From positions 32,923,151-32,987,150 of the forward strand of contig CAIIXF020000003.1 of assembly GCA_903813345.2 (NCBI GenBank): a DNA stretch of 64,000 nt, written 5' to 3'. The notes under the pieces were generated by a model that was given only the letters and a program-made list of their open reading frames with translations, did not search any database and was not told the DNA's origin. Shown here in pieces: positions 23,504-34,464 of this stretch; position 1 is the stretch's first letter; every line of letters begins with the position of its first letter. This DNA is from Owenia fusiformis (Eukaryota > Annelida > Polychaeta > Sabellida > Oweniidae). Position numbers and translations under genes: made by a program.

Positions 23504-25084
23504 TTACAGTACAAATGTCATTACTATGATTGCAATAAACACTGGCCAGATGAATCCACCTGAGGCTGAGGTTGTACTGTTTTTCTTATCTAGAATTGTT
23601 TCTGGATTGTTTACTTCTGAGGGCAGTATCTCATAAGTCATATTCATCTCAGACAAGTCTCCCTCCTCTGCTTGCATTACAAATGTCTCATATTTAGTTC
23701 TCATATTTCTATGGATCTCAAGATTTGTTGCATTACCAGGGAATGAAACATTGAAACTCATTATAAATGTGTTTTGATTAACGTCGGGAGATTTAATATG
23801 ACAACTACAATCTATATAACCTGTAGGAATGAATGTGTCTTGGAGAAGATTCTCCATAATCTCGATTTGCTTGGTCGCTCCTATTTCCAATACCGTTGTT
23901 CTTAAAATGGTATGCACTAATTTCCCTTTCATGACACACCTTTCCCCATTTTTCATATAACCATCAGGGCAAGCCACTGCAATACAGCTTGATTCAGTTT
24001 TGCATTCAAGTTCAAACCCAACACTTTGAATTCCCGAAGATGAACGGACATTGAGACTTCTTTTGTTATCTACAGAAATATCAACTAATATTTGAAATGA
24101 GAACAATTTAAATTCTGCTGAATTTCTGTACCCCAGACTTATTCGGCAAGCTTGTCTATTATAATCAGTGGGGTTGGCACAGAACCAACAGAACTTGTTA
24201 TGGTACACAACCCCAGGGGAAGGATTAGGGTCATCTGTTGGAGCTTGAACAGGGTGAAGCCCAGATGTTGCGCAGAGCTTACTCAATGTTTTATTGGCGC
24301 AGCTAGGGCATTCATACTCAGTAGGCAAACAGCTTCGCACACGGGCATAATTTGGTGCTATAAACCTGAAGAAACATGACTTCGAAGTGAGAATCTTTTT
24401 AATGAAGTTCATATCTAGATTTTTCACATCATGGTCTGTTAAGATTTTCTTTTCACATACTGTTTCTATTTCCCACAGTTTTGGCTCTTTCACATTGTTA
24501 CATCTTGCACAGTCAATATTCTTGTAGACAACACCTGTTTCTGGATCTACAGCTGGGGTCTGAGGCATAATTTCATCATTATCATGTTCTGGAATTTTAC
24601 ACGAGACCTCCAGGTGTGATCCATGATGGGCCGAATCACAACTAGATATCAGATACACAAACATAGTTCCGTTTATCACTACACATTCATATTTGTCTCT
24701 GTCACTGTTATCTATGTTTAGTATCTTTGTTCCATTCTTCAAAATATTTGAACATGATTCAGTAAAATCTGAGCAGCAATCACCGTAATGAAAGCAATCT
24801 AGATCGCAAGAACATTGCCCCGTACTGCCACAGTTATTTTTGCAAGAAAGACTATCACAAAACATTGGTGTTTCATGGTTTTTCCAATTGGGATGCCCTT
24901 CTTTGCAAGCTCTTTCTGCTAGGGAATTGCTGGTACTCTTTTTGGGGATCATTTCTCCACTTTGTAAATTGCTTCTTGATGATGATGGTGCAGAGCGTAA
25001 GTAAGTTGCTTCGTAAGTTGTCATGAGTATGTTGAGTAATGTGTTCAGCAGAACAAAATGTCCGTTCATTGCAGCGAGAAGCAT
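23504..25084 (-). CDS. Secreted somatomedin-B ectodomain protein, copy 2 (intact), probably GPI-anchored
   Basis: The coding sequence is one exon of 526 residues from the ATG at 25,084. The frame extends upstream only to a TTG at 25,120, which is not a plausible start. An acceptor (TTTCGTAG|GACTGG) suggests a 5' UTR intron. Residues 1-25 form a signal peptide (MLLAAMNGHFVLLNTLLNIL). Around residues 70-115 is a somatomedin-B-type cysteine set (CKNNCGSTGQCSCDLDC, then YGDCCSDF and ESC). Two CxxC modules follow (NIDCARCNNV, NKFCWFCANP), with many Cys pairs and N-glycosylation sites (NMT, NVS). The chain ends STTSASGGFIWPVFIAIIVM plus four residues. A small-residue cluster followed by a hydrophobic tail fits a GPI signal. 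The ectodomain resembles those of invertebrate adhesion-type GPCRs, but no seven-helix domain follows. Copy 1 stops at the same codon with a different stop triplet, so this end is genuine. Ligand and role are unknown. Confidence 0.8.
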   Translation of the reverse strand: MLLAAMNGHFVLLNTLLNILMTTYEATYLRSAPSSSRSNLQSGEMIPKKSTSNSLAERACKEGHPNWKNHETPMFCDSLSCKNNCGSTGQCSCDLDCFHYGDCCSDFTESCSNILKNGTKILNIDNSDRDKYECVVINGTMFVYLISSCDSAHHGSHLEVSCKIPEHDNDEIMPQTPAVDPETGVVYKNIDCARCNNVKEPKLWEIETVCEKKILTDHDVKNLDMNFIKKILTSKSCFFRFIAPNYARVRSCLPTEYECPSCANKTLSKLCATSGLHPVQAPTDDPNPSPGVVYHNKFCWFCANPTDYNRQACRISLGYRNSAEFKLFSFQILVDISVDNKRSLNVRSSSGIQSVGFELECKTESSCIAVACPDGYMKNGERCVMKGKLVHTILRTTVLEIGATKQIEIMENLLQDTFIPTGYIDCSCHIKSPDVNQNTFIMSFNVSFPGNATNLEIHRNMRTKYETFVMQAEEGDLSEMNMTYEILPSEVNNPETILDKKNSTTSASGGFIWPVFIAIIVMTFVL

Positions 25085-26055
25085 TTTGATTGTGTTTGAG
25101 TTGTTGATTGTCCCTCTCAAGCCAGTCCTACGAAATCATAAAATCATGCAATTTTACTAATTTGTGAACTTGAGGTAAACGTATACGGGCATTTTCTGTA
25201 CTGTAATTTGATCATAAGTAGAAAGTTGAAGGGATGGAAATGTGTTTAATGTAAGTTTCAAAAAAATTGTTATACATGTAATTTATTTGCTCTTATCCAG
25301 TATCAAGATTTACTAGTCAGGATGCCCCTTTTTCAATTTTAGTGAATTTATTAATATTTTTGCTCTCATCTTTTTTTCAGAAAATAGAAACAGATCACAA
25401 TGAACACATTGTGATGATTCTTGAAAATATTGCTTCTATTTTTTTCTTTCTTTCCCTTTCAATTGCTTTCAAATAAGGTCACTGCTATAACCAATCACAA
25501 AATCCAAACTTGAAATATGGAGGAAATATCTTTTTATAAGGGATTTGAGCACCTTTAAGATCATTGCCATACTGAAATAAAATTATGAAAGAATACTGAA
25601 ATGAAAAAATAAAGTGAAGATAAAATGTACACCATCTAAGCCATTTAAAGTGTCTTTGCGATGCTCATGGGGTCAAATTTCAGTTTATACATGTTTTAAA
25701 TGAAGTAAACACCACTTAAAAGTCATACCATATACCGTTCTTGTAAATCTTTCTATAAATGTGAAATTTGATGTTCAAAATCGGGAACCCAATGTCAAGT
25801 GCCAATCATGACATCACGATCAGAACAGTTTTGAACATGTTGCTGGAGTTTATGATCTCCGAACGTGCTTATAAAGTGTCAGTGTAATTGATTGCCACTG
25901 CATTCAATGCAGTGCGGAAATGATTCAGCTTTGACTACTTTTGAGTCACGATTTTTCCTCCGATGAGCGAAACATATAATACCTCAATTAGAGCTCCCGA
26001 CCCTGTGGTGCGTTTTCACAAAGCTAGTCATGCAGAATTACGTTCTGGCCAGTCA

Positions 26056-26593
26056 CACTGCTACCCACCTAATTACACAGACGTATCGTCGGTGTATCAT
26101 GGCAGAACTTCCTCCGGGACTAGGTTTCGGTTAGATTTTTTTATTTCCCGATTTACACCTACTTATAAGTCACGTTGTGGATAATAATTTGGCTCGAAGT
26201 TAAGGAAGATAGTCTAGTTTGAGAATGTGTCGATGGTTTTAGGTTTTATAAGTTAACAAAGACACAATTCACGTATTTAGTCCCTCGCTTTTCTTACACT
26301 GACGATCGGCATTAATATTGCCAATATTACACTGATATTGGTGTCGTCAGTGTAAGAAAAGCGAGGGACTAAATACATGAATTGTGTCTTTGTTAACATA
26401 TAAAACCTAAAACCATCGACACATTCTCAAACTAGACTATCTTCCTTAACTTCGAGCCAAATTATTATCCACAACGTGACTTATAAGTAGGTGTAAATCG
26501 GGAAATAAAAAAATCTTACCGAAACCTAGTCCCGGAGGAAGTTCCGCCATGATACACCGACGATACGTCAGTGTAATTAGGTGGGTAGCAGTG
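26056..26593. mobile_element. Near-perfect 538-bp palindromic transposon, CAC..GTG ends, 5-bp TSD AGTCA
   Basis: Almost the whole element is two arms of about 240 bp that differ at only a handful of positions, around a centre of about 50 bp near 26,325. The ends are CACTGCTACCCACCTAATTA and its reverse complement. AGTCA flanks it at 26,051-26,055 and 26,594-26,598. Subterminal words ACACTGACGA / TCGTCGGTGTA recur four times. Removing the element and one AGTCA gives a site that resembles the sequence at 26,716-26,750 (TCTGGCCAATCAGAACACAG), which supports precise insertion. No coding capacity. Shares GTATCA..ATGGCGG and TCGGTAAGATTTTT with the 18,069 element. Confidence 0.85.
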
Positions 26594-27469
26594 AGTCAGA
26601 ATACAGTATAGAAACTATACATGTTGAGTTGATCCTGTTACATAACTCAATGCTGTTTAAAATCTTACAACCAAAAGGCATTGAACCATGGGGGGATTTT
26701 GAGAAGCGTTACTCCTTTCTGGCCAATCAGAACACAGTATAACATGAAAACTTTTGAATTTACATTAGAGTTGCATAACGCATTGCCATTGCTGATTAAA
26801 ATCCATAACCGGGTCTGATCGTGACTTCATGTTTTTTGTGGGAAATCTTATTTTGGCACTGAAAGACAATCAGATGAAGATGTGAGTCTGTTGGTATACT
26901 GTTTGTACCAACCAATACCCATTGAATCTTTTTGTGTAAAGAAAAATAAATGGAAATTACCGAATTAGCACTTTAAGGTTTGTTTATGAACCCTACTTGA
27001 TATTAGACCCTTTGATGAATCCTCTACTTTAGATCATAAAATCTTCAAAACTTATCACTACTTAAATTTGAAAACCATTAATTTGTCAGTCTATGTCAAC
27101 ATTTTCTTAGAATGCAGTTTATTATTTATTAAAAAAATATACTTGCCAGATAAAATCATCAGTTATTATCTTATTTTATATTACTTATAAGGCTCAGGAG
27201 TTGAAAATATGAACCTGTTTGTTTCTGATGGTCCTTTGAAGCATTCATTTCATCTGTTGTCATCGGTCATGCTAAGCAGCTTCGAGAAGTATTCTAGATT
27301 TGAGTTCTGTTATATATCTGAAATATCTGTTTTACAGGGTGATGTAAAAGTAAAGTTTAGCATGAAGTAAAGTTTAAATGTACGATGTACAATGAAAAAG
27401 TTTTAATATGAAAACTCAGTTTAATGAAAATATCTTCTAGTATCGTGGTAGTTTAGTATGATATTAAAT

Positions 27470-27600
27470 ATATGATATGAGTGCGAAATGTTGGATATGA
27501 GTGGAAAAATATGGGGTTTGAATGGAAAATATGGAATATAAGTTGAAAAATGTGGAGTATGAATGGAAAATATGGGATATGATTTGAAAAATATAAAAAT
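27470..27600. repeat. Tandem repeat GGATATGAGTGGAAAAATAT, about six imperfect units
   Basis: Units of 21-24 bp with the frame (G)GA.TATGA.TGGAAAA.ATG. A related run occurs at 16,170-16,210 in unit 1 of the duplication. Minus-strand open frames across it are composition artefacts. Confidence 0.65.
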
Positions 27601-27953
27601 TTGCATAGTATGGATTTAATATGATATGGAACTTAAAAATTTGATTTGCAGTACCATTAGTTCTGGAACAATAATATAAGACAGACATCACAGTGCTTGG
27701 CCGATGAACACGTCTTGTTATTAGTCACGTGTACGGTATAGACCAATAGGAGAGTGGGGAATATGACAGTGATATAATAATGGTTATTTATTATATATTA
27801 GAGGAATCAATACTTATAAAACTAATCGAAGAATAATAGTTTGTATATATTTTTGTAAAAAAGAGGACTCTTCAAAAAGTCTTCATGTGTATAGATACCG
27901 AGGTAAATCATTTTTGAATTTAAAAAATATTTGAACATTATTAAAATAATTTA

Positions 27954-29114
27954 CAGGGTGGTCCAAAAAAAGTGAACCCCTGCAACTGGCCATATTTCCC
28001 TTATTACTTGTAGGAATTCTTTTTTATTTTCACATGTTGTAGAGGAAGATCTAAAATTTATGTTGGTACCACACATTTTTCTTAGTCTTAAAATTTGCAG
28101 AAATTATAAGCCCTTGTAAAAGGGTAGGAGGTCCTATCAAATTATGGTCCTACTCTCCATTGATTTATATGGTGACCTAAATACAACTCTTTCCCTCATT
28201 ATCTTATACACAATTAGGGCCAGTAAGGGCCGTTAAGAAAGGGGACCTTAATCCCCGGGGGACCATCATTTCTTTAAACCTAACCAAATATTACTGAAAA
28301 TGGACAAATTGTGATTTTCAATATCCGCGATTCTTCAACCCTTTAACACATTTCCCCTGAGAATTTTTAAGCTGCAGTCTTAAAGAACTAATATTTTCTG
28401 ACTTTGTTCAATTTTAAATCCTGCACATTTTGGCTTAAAACTAGCATCCTACATTTGTTAGTTGCAAAGTTATTGTGATCCAAAGAGATGTGCTAAGCTT
28501 CCACAGACGAAAACATTTTCCAGTGAAATCATGAACATACCCCTATATGATCTTGAAATGTCAATATCTTCATAAATCATGAACCAATTCTAATAATATA
28601 TGGCTCAAAACATTGAACATTGGATTTTCTTTTGATTTTTAAAGATATTTGATGAAGGGGTTATCAGATTCCTGGTCACAGGGGGCAACTTCCTTCCATA
28701 AGAGGCCCCCTCTAATTGTTGGTGTAGGTAACATACCCCTGAACTGTTGAACAGTTAAAAATGCTTCAAAATGATCAATGAAAGTGTGAAATGTGTTTTC
28801 TGCTTGAATAGTGTCCCCTTTGTCATATTGTAGGGTTTTAATCTTGTATCTCTAACTGAAAGCTGTTTAAGATCATCCAATGTGTTTCAACAATTTCCGT
28901 GAATCACATTTGTAAAATTTTGTACAATATCTAATTTCCAGGCATGTTTGTTAAAAGCTTGTAATTTCTTCAAAATTTAAGACTGGGAATAAATTATGGC
29001 ATCAACCAAAATTTTAGACCTTTCTCTACAACATGTGATAATATGAGCCAATTCATGCATGTATTAAGAAAAATGTAGCCTGTTGCAGGGGTTCACTTTT
29101 TTTGGACCACCCTG
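27954..29114. mobile_element. Mariner/Tc1-type non-autonomous element, TA target site
   Basis: Starts CAGGGTGGTCCAAAAAAAGT and ends with its reverse complement. The outer 40 bp of the inverted repeats are nearly perfect. Similarity continues about 170 bp inward (CACATGTTGTAGAG, TCTAAAATTT, AGTCTTAAA). It is flanked by TA on both sides. CAGGGTG termini with TA duplication are typical of the IS630/Tc1/mariner superfamily. No transposase frame is present. Confidence 0.8.
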
Positions 29115-29339
29115 TATATATGTGTCCTGGAGTCAAGCAATGTAGTTGAAAGAAGGACCACTACATTTGTCATGTGAAATCTGGTCGCATTTTGTGACGG
29201 TTTGAGTGCTTTCAGGCGGAATGTGAACTGGCATGTAAAATGTGTTGGTTACTCTGTATACCCAGGAGCACAGGTGGTGTTTCTGCTTTGTTAATCAAAG
29301 GCCCCAATCAGTGATCAAAGAAATAATTAGGAATCAATT

Positions 29340-29590
29340 GCGAGTAGGTATAGTTATCAGTTTCACCACCAATTGGCTCATTCGGGTCAGATAGCATGGC
29401 GGGTATAGTAGAAAGTTCCCTTTAACTTAAATATTCATCTGTTTTTGTGGTTCAATTTTCATATTACCCTGTTCTATCTAATAGTTATGCAAATTAAAAT
29501 ATGTCCAGTTAACAAAAATGTTATCTGTCCAATACGAGAAAAGATATTTCACTTTTTGTGATTTTATAACATGGGGTCTATGGGGAATCT
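29340..29590 (+). repeat. Three-copy dispersed repeat, copy A
   Basis: GTTTCACCACCA.TTGGCTC and GGGTCAGATAGCATGGC.GG, then AGAAAGTTCCCTTTAA and a segment to TTTTGTGATTTTATAACATG. It recurs inverted at 35,999-36,228 and in the same orientation at 63,822-64,000, where it runs off the window. Confidence 0.75.
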
Positions 29591-29973
29591 CCCCGAACTA
29601 GAAGTCACATTTTTAAAAAATCAAATATTAAAAATTGACAAACAAAATTCGAAATCATATTTCCAGATGTAATTTTACATGTAGATTACACATATGACAT
29701 TGCTTTGACTGAATTCTGGATATTTAATGACGTAAATCAAGATTATTTATACTCGCATCTAGTCAATTAATTAATATTCACATAATGATGATGCACCACA
29801 AAAAGGTTACGCTTATATCGTTACATACTATGTAATTCTACTCCAGGTCTGATGATGATGTTTTTGGATTCAGATAATTAACTATTACCGTGCTGCCTTA
29901 TTTTTGCCATTTTATCCTACGCATCTGAGTTATTCTTAAGAGTGCAAAACAATTTATAAAAACACAAGAAAAC

Positions 29974-31340
29974 ATGCAGACTTTAATATCCAAGATAATG
30001 TATTTTCAAATCTTATCTAACAACATCATTTGTGTATTTTCCAAACTTCTTGAAAAAGTAATGCACTCAAGAATTTCTAAATTTATCAAAAATAATAAGT
30101 TAATGAATGAAAAACAATTTGGATTCAAAGAAAACAACTCAACATACATGGCTCTTTTAACTTTTCTGGAACAAATTCGGTTTTCAATGGATAATAATAA
30201 GCATATTCTAGGATTGTATTTAGACCTATCAAAAGCGTTTGATACGATTGACCATACAATATTATTAAATAAACTTGAACTGTTAGGTTTTCGTGGAGTA
30301 GTGTTAAATTGGTTCAAAAGTTACTTAAAAGATCGACCATTAAAAACTTTCATATCAGGTTCATACTCTGATGAAGAGCATTATTTACATTGTGGCGTCC
30401 CCCAAGGATCTGTTTTGGGACCAGTCCTCTTCACATTGTATATAAATGATATATTTAATGTTACCAATATGATAAAATTAGTTATTTTTGCAGATGACAC
30501 AAATATTTCTCTAGAAGATGACAACTTAGATAATCTTTACTTGAGGGCAAACACTGAAATAAAATGTATAATCAACTGGCTAAAAAACAACAAGCTTTCA
30601 CTCAATATAGAGAAAACTAAATATATGTTATTTACTAAATCAAGACTTAATAATATAAATAGCCATCACTACAAGGTATATATTGGTGATAACCAGATTG
30701 AAAGAGTTAACTATATAAATTTTCTTGGTGTAATCATTGATGCAAATCTGAAATGGAATAGGCATACTGAATATATTGTTTCAAAAATTTCAAAAATAAT
30801 AGGCATTCTTTTCAAAGTAAGAAATAAACTATCAAGACATGCATTTACTATTCACTTGTTTATTCACATATTTTGTATTGCAACATCATATGGGGTAATG
30901 CCAACAAATCATTACTTACACCATTACTTAATCTTCAGAAAAAAGTTGTAAGACTGATTTGTAATGCAGATTATCAACAATCTAGTGTACCATTATTTAG
31001 GGAAATGAAAATCTTAACAATTTTTGACATTCACAGGTTAGAGAAATCAAAATTTATGTATAATTGTGTCAAGGAACCATCAAATTTTCCTGCTTATCTT
31101 TTCAAAAACTACTTTACATACATGCACAATCATAATGTTGGTAATCGTACTACAAGACAGTTTCATAATATACTCCCCAGCAAAATAAAAACTGAATTGA
31201 CAAAAAGATCAGTGACATATTCTGGTGCTATTTTATGGAATTCTTTGCCAATTGTATTTCGAACATGTAAAACTTTGAATTCTTTTAAACACAACATTAA
31301 AAAGGACCTTTTGGAAAAGATGAATGGAAATACTATATAA
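29974..31340 (+). pseudogene. CR1/Jockey-group LINE reverse transcriptase fragment, frameshifted
   Basis: The first frame (29,974-30,951) carries the finger and palm motifs FSKLLEKVMHSRISKFI, KQFGFKENNSTYMAL, YLDLSKAFDTIDH, CGVPQGSVLGPVLF and the catalytic FADDTN. A second frame (30,873-31,340) carries the typical LINE tail, with LQKKVVRLICNADY and SGAILWNSLP. A frameshift near 30,865-30,950 separates them. There is no endonuclease or first open frame upstream, so the copy is 5'-truncated. The 3' flank runs to an AAAT-rich tail at 31,548-31,586. Confidence 0.85.
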
Positions 31341-31547
31341 GATCACATTCCATTTAAATTAATTATTTATATCCAGACTTCAAAGTTTCTGTATTGCATC
31401 TAAACAATTTAGATAATGTATGTTATACTGTTATATATTATATGTTTTGTGATTGCTCTGCAATAATTTTTGATATATGCACTGATACGCCCAATTACTA
31501 AGGGTGTCGAGTGCACATGCTTTGTACATTCCATTGTTATATTATCA

Positions 31548-31586
31548 TGAAATAAATAAATAAAAAATAATAAATAAAAATAAATC
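31548..31586. repeat. (AAAT)n 3' tail of the LINE
   Basis: AAATAAATAAATAAA-type run about 210 bp after the LINE stop codon, as expected for the 3' end of a CR1/Jockey-group insertion. Confidence 0.6.
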
Positions 31587-31784
31587 ATATTGAATTTGAG
31601 AGCTGATCTCTCAACATCATTTTTCGAAAATAAAATCAGCGATATCACAGTAAATATGCGGTCTCTTCTCTTGTTGTAGTCTATTGTGAATTGAGGTTCA
31701 TTTGAAATACTGAGATATTATTCATAATTTGGTTGAGATTTAACACTGTTAACTAAGTGTAAATATGAAAATTTATTGTTTTTA

Positions 31785-31872
31785 TGTCACCATCAAGAAG
31801 TGGTTACATATTATTATGGTCTCCATTTTTTGTGGCAGTGGTTGGAGGTTGGCGATTGGTGGACGGCAGTTT
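31785..31872 (-). repeat. Dispersed repeat family 'TTTGTTACAGATGCC', partial copy
   Basis: TTACATATTATTATGGTCTC and TTGGCGATTGGTGGACGGCA align with the copy at 22,151, but the GGCATCTGTAACAAAT end is missing. Confidence 0.55.
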
Positions 31873-31979
31873 GGGTCCCAATTCTTAAAACTTCCAATAA
31901 TAATACTGTTTAGACTGACTTCAGTTTTTCCAAATCATCTACAAGTTTTCAGAAGTTCAATTCTGACTTTACATTTAAG

Positions 31980-32210
31980 ATTTGACCTTCAATGACCTTT
32001 GCAAGGTCAAAAAATGTTAAAAAAGGTCAAAAAGGTATTTTTTCAACTTGCTTCAAATTGAACAATTTTTTTTCTAAATCATCTTCAAGTACTCAGAAGT
32101 TCAAATCTGAATTTGGATTTAAGATTTGAACTTTAATGACCTTCTCAAGGTCAAAGAAAGGTCAAAAGGTCTTTTTTTCAACTTGCTTCAAATTGACCTT
32201 TTGCGATCAG
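31980..32210. repeat. Tandem repeat rich in TGACCT/AGGTCA
   Basis: Two units of about 125 bp share GATTTGA.CTT.AATGACCTT, AAGGTCAAA, TTTTTTCAACTTGCTTCAAA and TTGA. A third, partly rearranged block lies at 32,715-32,945. AGGTCA half-sites are frequent, including TCAAGGTCA, the sequence bound by ERR/SF-1-type nuclear receptors. This is probably a property of the repeat rather than a selected enhancer. Confidence 0.7.
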
Positions 32211-32465
32211 AATTCAGGAATTTTGTTTATGGATACTGTTGTCATGTATTTCCTCTTATTGGTGTGACGTCATATAGAAATGATATTAAACATGATGGAA
32301 TAACGAAATGGCGGACACGTGGCAGTTTTGAGCTAAAAATATTGTTGTTTCTTTTTCGAAAACCATGGGTCGGATGTTTACCAGGTATGCCGATTTGACT
32401 AGATCATGAGAATATCTATATTTGTGCGAAGTTTGGATGAAATTCATACTAAACATTGATGCCTA

Positions 32466-32503
32466 TAAGCGCCCCCGTTTTTGTCAAAATCGGGGGGCGC
32501 TTA
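32466..32503. repeat. GC-rich hairpin
   Basis: AAGCGCCCCCGTTTT and AAAATCGGGGGGCGCTT can pair to form a stem of about 15 bp with a very short loop, in otherwise AT-rich DNA. Confidence 0.5.
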
Positions 32504-32714
32504 ACCGCTGTCTAAATCATGTCAGTAAGATCTTAGACTTGGTATGTGGTTAGCATGAATGTTGATCTAGTCAACTCGAACGCTTTCGTGAAAAACTAAA
32601 TCAATAAAACACGAAATATAGAAGATAATCTCTCAAAATCAAACATCTAAAGCTTGTTGGCCTAATTGTGACATCACTACAAGATAGAATCCATCCGGTG
32701 ATCGCAAATCATCA

Positions 32715-32945
32715 ATTGACCAATTCTTTTCAAAATCACCTACAAGTTCTCAAAAGTTTAAATCTGACTATAGATTTGACCTTCAATGGCATTCCCAAGG
32801 TCAAAAAGATTTGACCTTCAATGGCATTCCCAAGGTCAAAAAGATTTGACCTTCTCAAGGTCAAAAAGGTCTTTTTTTAAGTTTCTTAAAATTGACCAAT
32901 TTGTTTTCAAAATCATATCCAGAATTCTCAGAAATTCAAATCTGA
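32715..32945. repeat. TGACCT/AGGTCA repeat block with internal 35-bp duplication
   Basis: Third block of the repeat at 31,980. GATTTGACCTTCAATGGCAT..CCAAGGTCAAAAA is present twice in direct succession. Confidence 0.7.
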
Positions 32946-33365
32946 CTTAACATGTGAATTAATGATATTGTGAGCAACAAGGTGGCGGCATTTTGTCATG
33001 TTAATGCCTTGTTCTATCTTACTCGAAAAATACTCACACCTTGATTTTACAACATCAACCGTGAATGCCTTGTGACGACTATCCCCCGTGAGGAAGGATA
33101 TTAGATGGTCTTTATTAGTGATGAGATAATTTTTAATAGCAGGAAAGAATATTAAGATTATCACAAATGTGACTTAGACCTGGGAATCCTTAGAAAATGA
33201 CCCAACAAAACTGATTGATATTTTGCCAGATTATCCCTCTGGAAGGCCTACTCCAACTATGAGCTGTGGTCGTAGTCATCAGATATATGTAAGACTCAGG
33301 CCTGTAAACTATCATGCTTTTGCTGAAGAAATTGAAGTCAAGCCAGTTTTTTTAGTGACAGAATA

Positions 33366-34464
33366 CACGATGCCCATGTCAAGCAGCGTGCCTACTAGGC
33401 ACGCAGTTTGAAACTCTGACAAACTGCGCGCATATTTCAAAATATGAGACGGGGAGGACACGACTCCCAAAAAGAGCCAAAATACGAAAAATACAAGGTT
33501 AGTCTCGTTCTAAAGATAGTACCATTCTGTGAAGATGAACTTAATTTACTCAAAGTACTCAATGTTTTTCCCGATGTAAACCTAGTTATCTCAATATAAG
33601 GGTCTTAAGTAACTTCTGTGTTCAAAATTTACAGTGTAAAGTTATATCTATGTCTTTTTATCGTCATTTGCCGTTTATTCAGCCATTGTGTCTGTGTATG
33701 CTAGAATACATAGGATCACTCCATCTGATTAAAAAAAGTTTGTGTTCAAAACATTAATACGCCATAAACGTGATTTAAACATTTTTCTTGTCAAACTGCG
33801 CGCCTATATTCACATGTATTTCCCAAACTGCGTGCCTAATATTTCTATATAACTGCTTGCCCATCCAAGCTTGTTTTGATTTTATTAGAAAACATAATCG
33901 CCATACAAGGCACATGTGTCTAATAGTAGAACCCCATAATTGAAACACTATGAGAGTCCATCCACCAAGATGGTGATCTGAAAATAAAAGTTTTCCAAAG
34001 CTACATGAAAAACACCTACACGTGCCTCTGTAGAAATTCCAATGATAATATGTAGTTTTAATAGTGTATGCGCACAGTTTGTAATTTCTGGCTAAAATAG
34101 GCGCGCAGTTTGTGATTTATTTCTTTTTAATCTCCTGATTATCTGTTTTATCTCGAAATATTTCGAATTATACATGATAAATGTGTAAGGAATTAAATAT
34201 AAAACGAGTCTAAAGTATTTGTCATTTATGTTTAAAGTGCTAGATCGATTCATTTGCACATAGTTTTTGCTAGTATTTGCAAGATTCGTATATTCGCCAC
34301 AGAATGAACGCATTGAACAAGAAAACAATGCAGGATAAATGTCTTTAAATTACGTTTCAAAATACAGACTCCAACTTAAATGATGCAATGTTCTTAGGCA
34401 CGCAGTTTGTGATCGAAACAAACTGCGCGCCTAAGTAGGCGCGCACCTTGACATGGGCACCGTG
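33366..34464. mobile_element. 1.10-kb transposon, CAC..GTG ends, 5-bp TSD GAATA, GCGCGCAGTTTG repeats
   Basis: Ends CACGATGCCCATGTCAAG and, at the right, the reverse complement of CACGGTGCCCATGTCAAG. The inverted repeats span about 67 bp. GAATA flanks it at 33,361-33,365 and 34,465-34,469. The word (G/A)CGCAGTTTG or its complement recurs about ten times, concentrated at the ends (33,400-33,435 and 34,400-34,440) with more near 33,795, 33,825 and 34,105. The ends resemble an RSS-like heptamer (CACGATG). Interior frames are short and unrecognised. Confidence 0.8.

Larger units (their letters stand above)
25085..29330. repeat. Duplicated 5' flank of SMB gene, unit 2, expanded by insertions
   Basis: The landmarks listed for unit 1 recur here in order. 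They are separated by extra DNA that includes the palindromic element at 26,056-26,593 and the mariner-like element at 27,954-29,114, neither present in unit 1. These insertions therefore post-date the duplication, or were lost from unit 1. Confidence 0.65.

Noticed and set aside
25085-25120. Upstream extension of the SMB gene from a TTG start
   Set aside because: TTG is not a usual animal start. The next ATG directly begins a signal peptide, and a splice acceptor lies just upstream.
32264-32272. TGACGTCA at 32.26 kb as a promoter element
   Set aside because: No gene starts nearby. A single short match in repeat-rich DNA is not informative.
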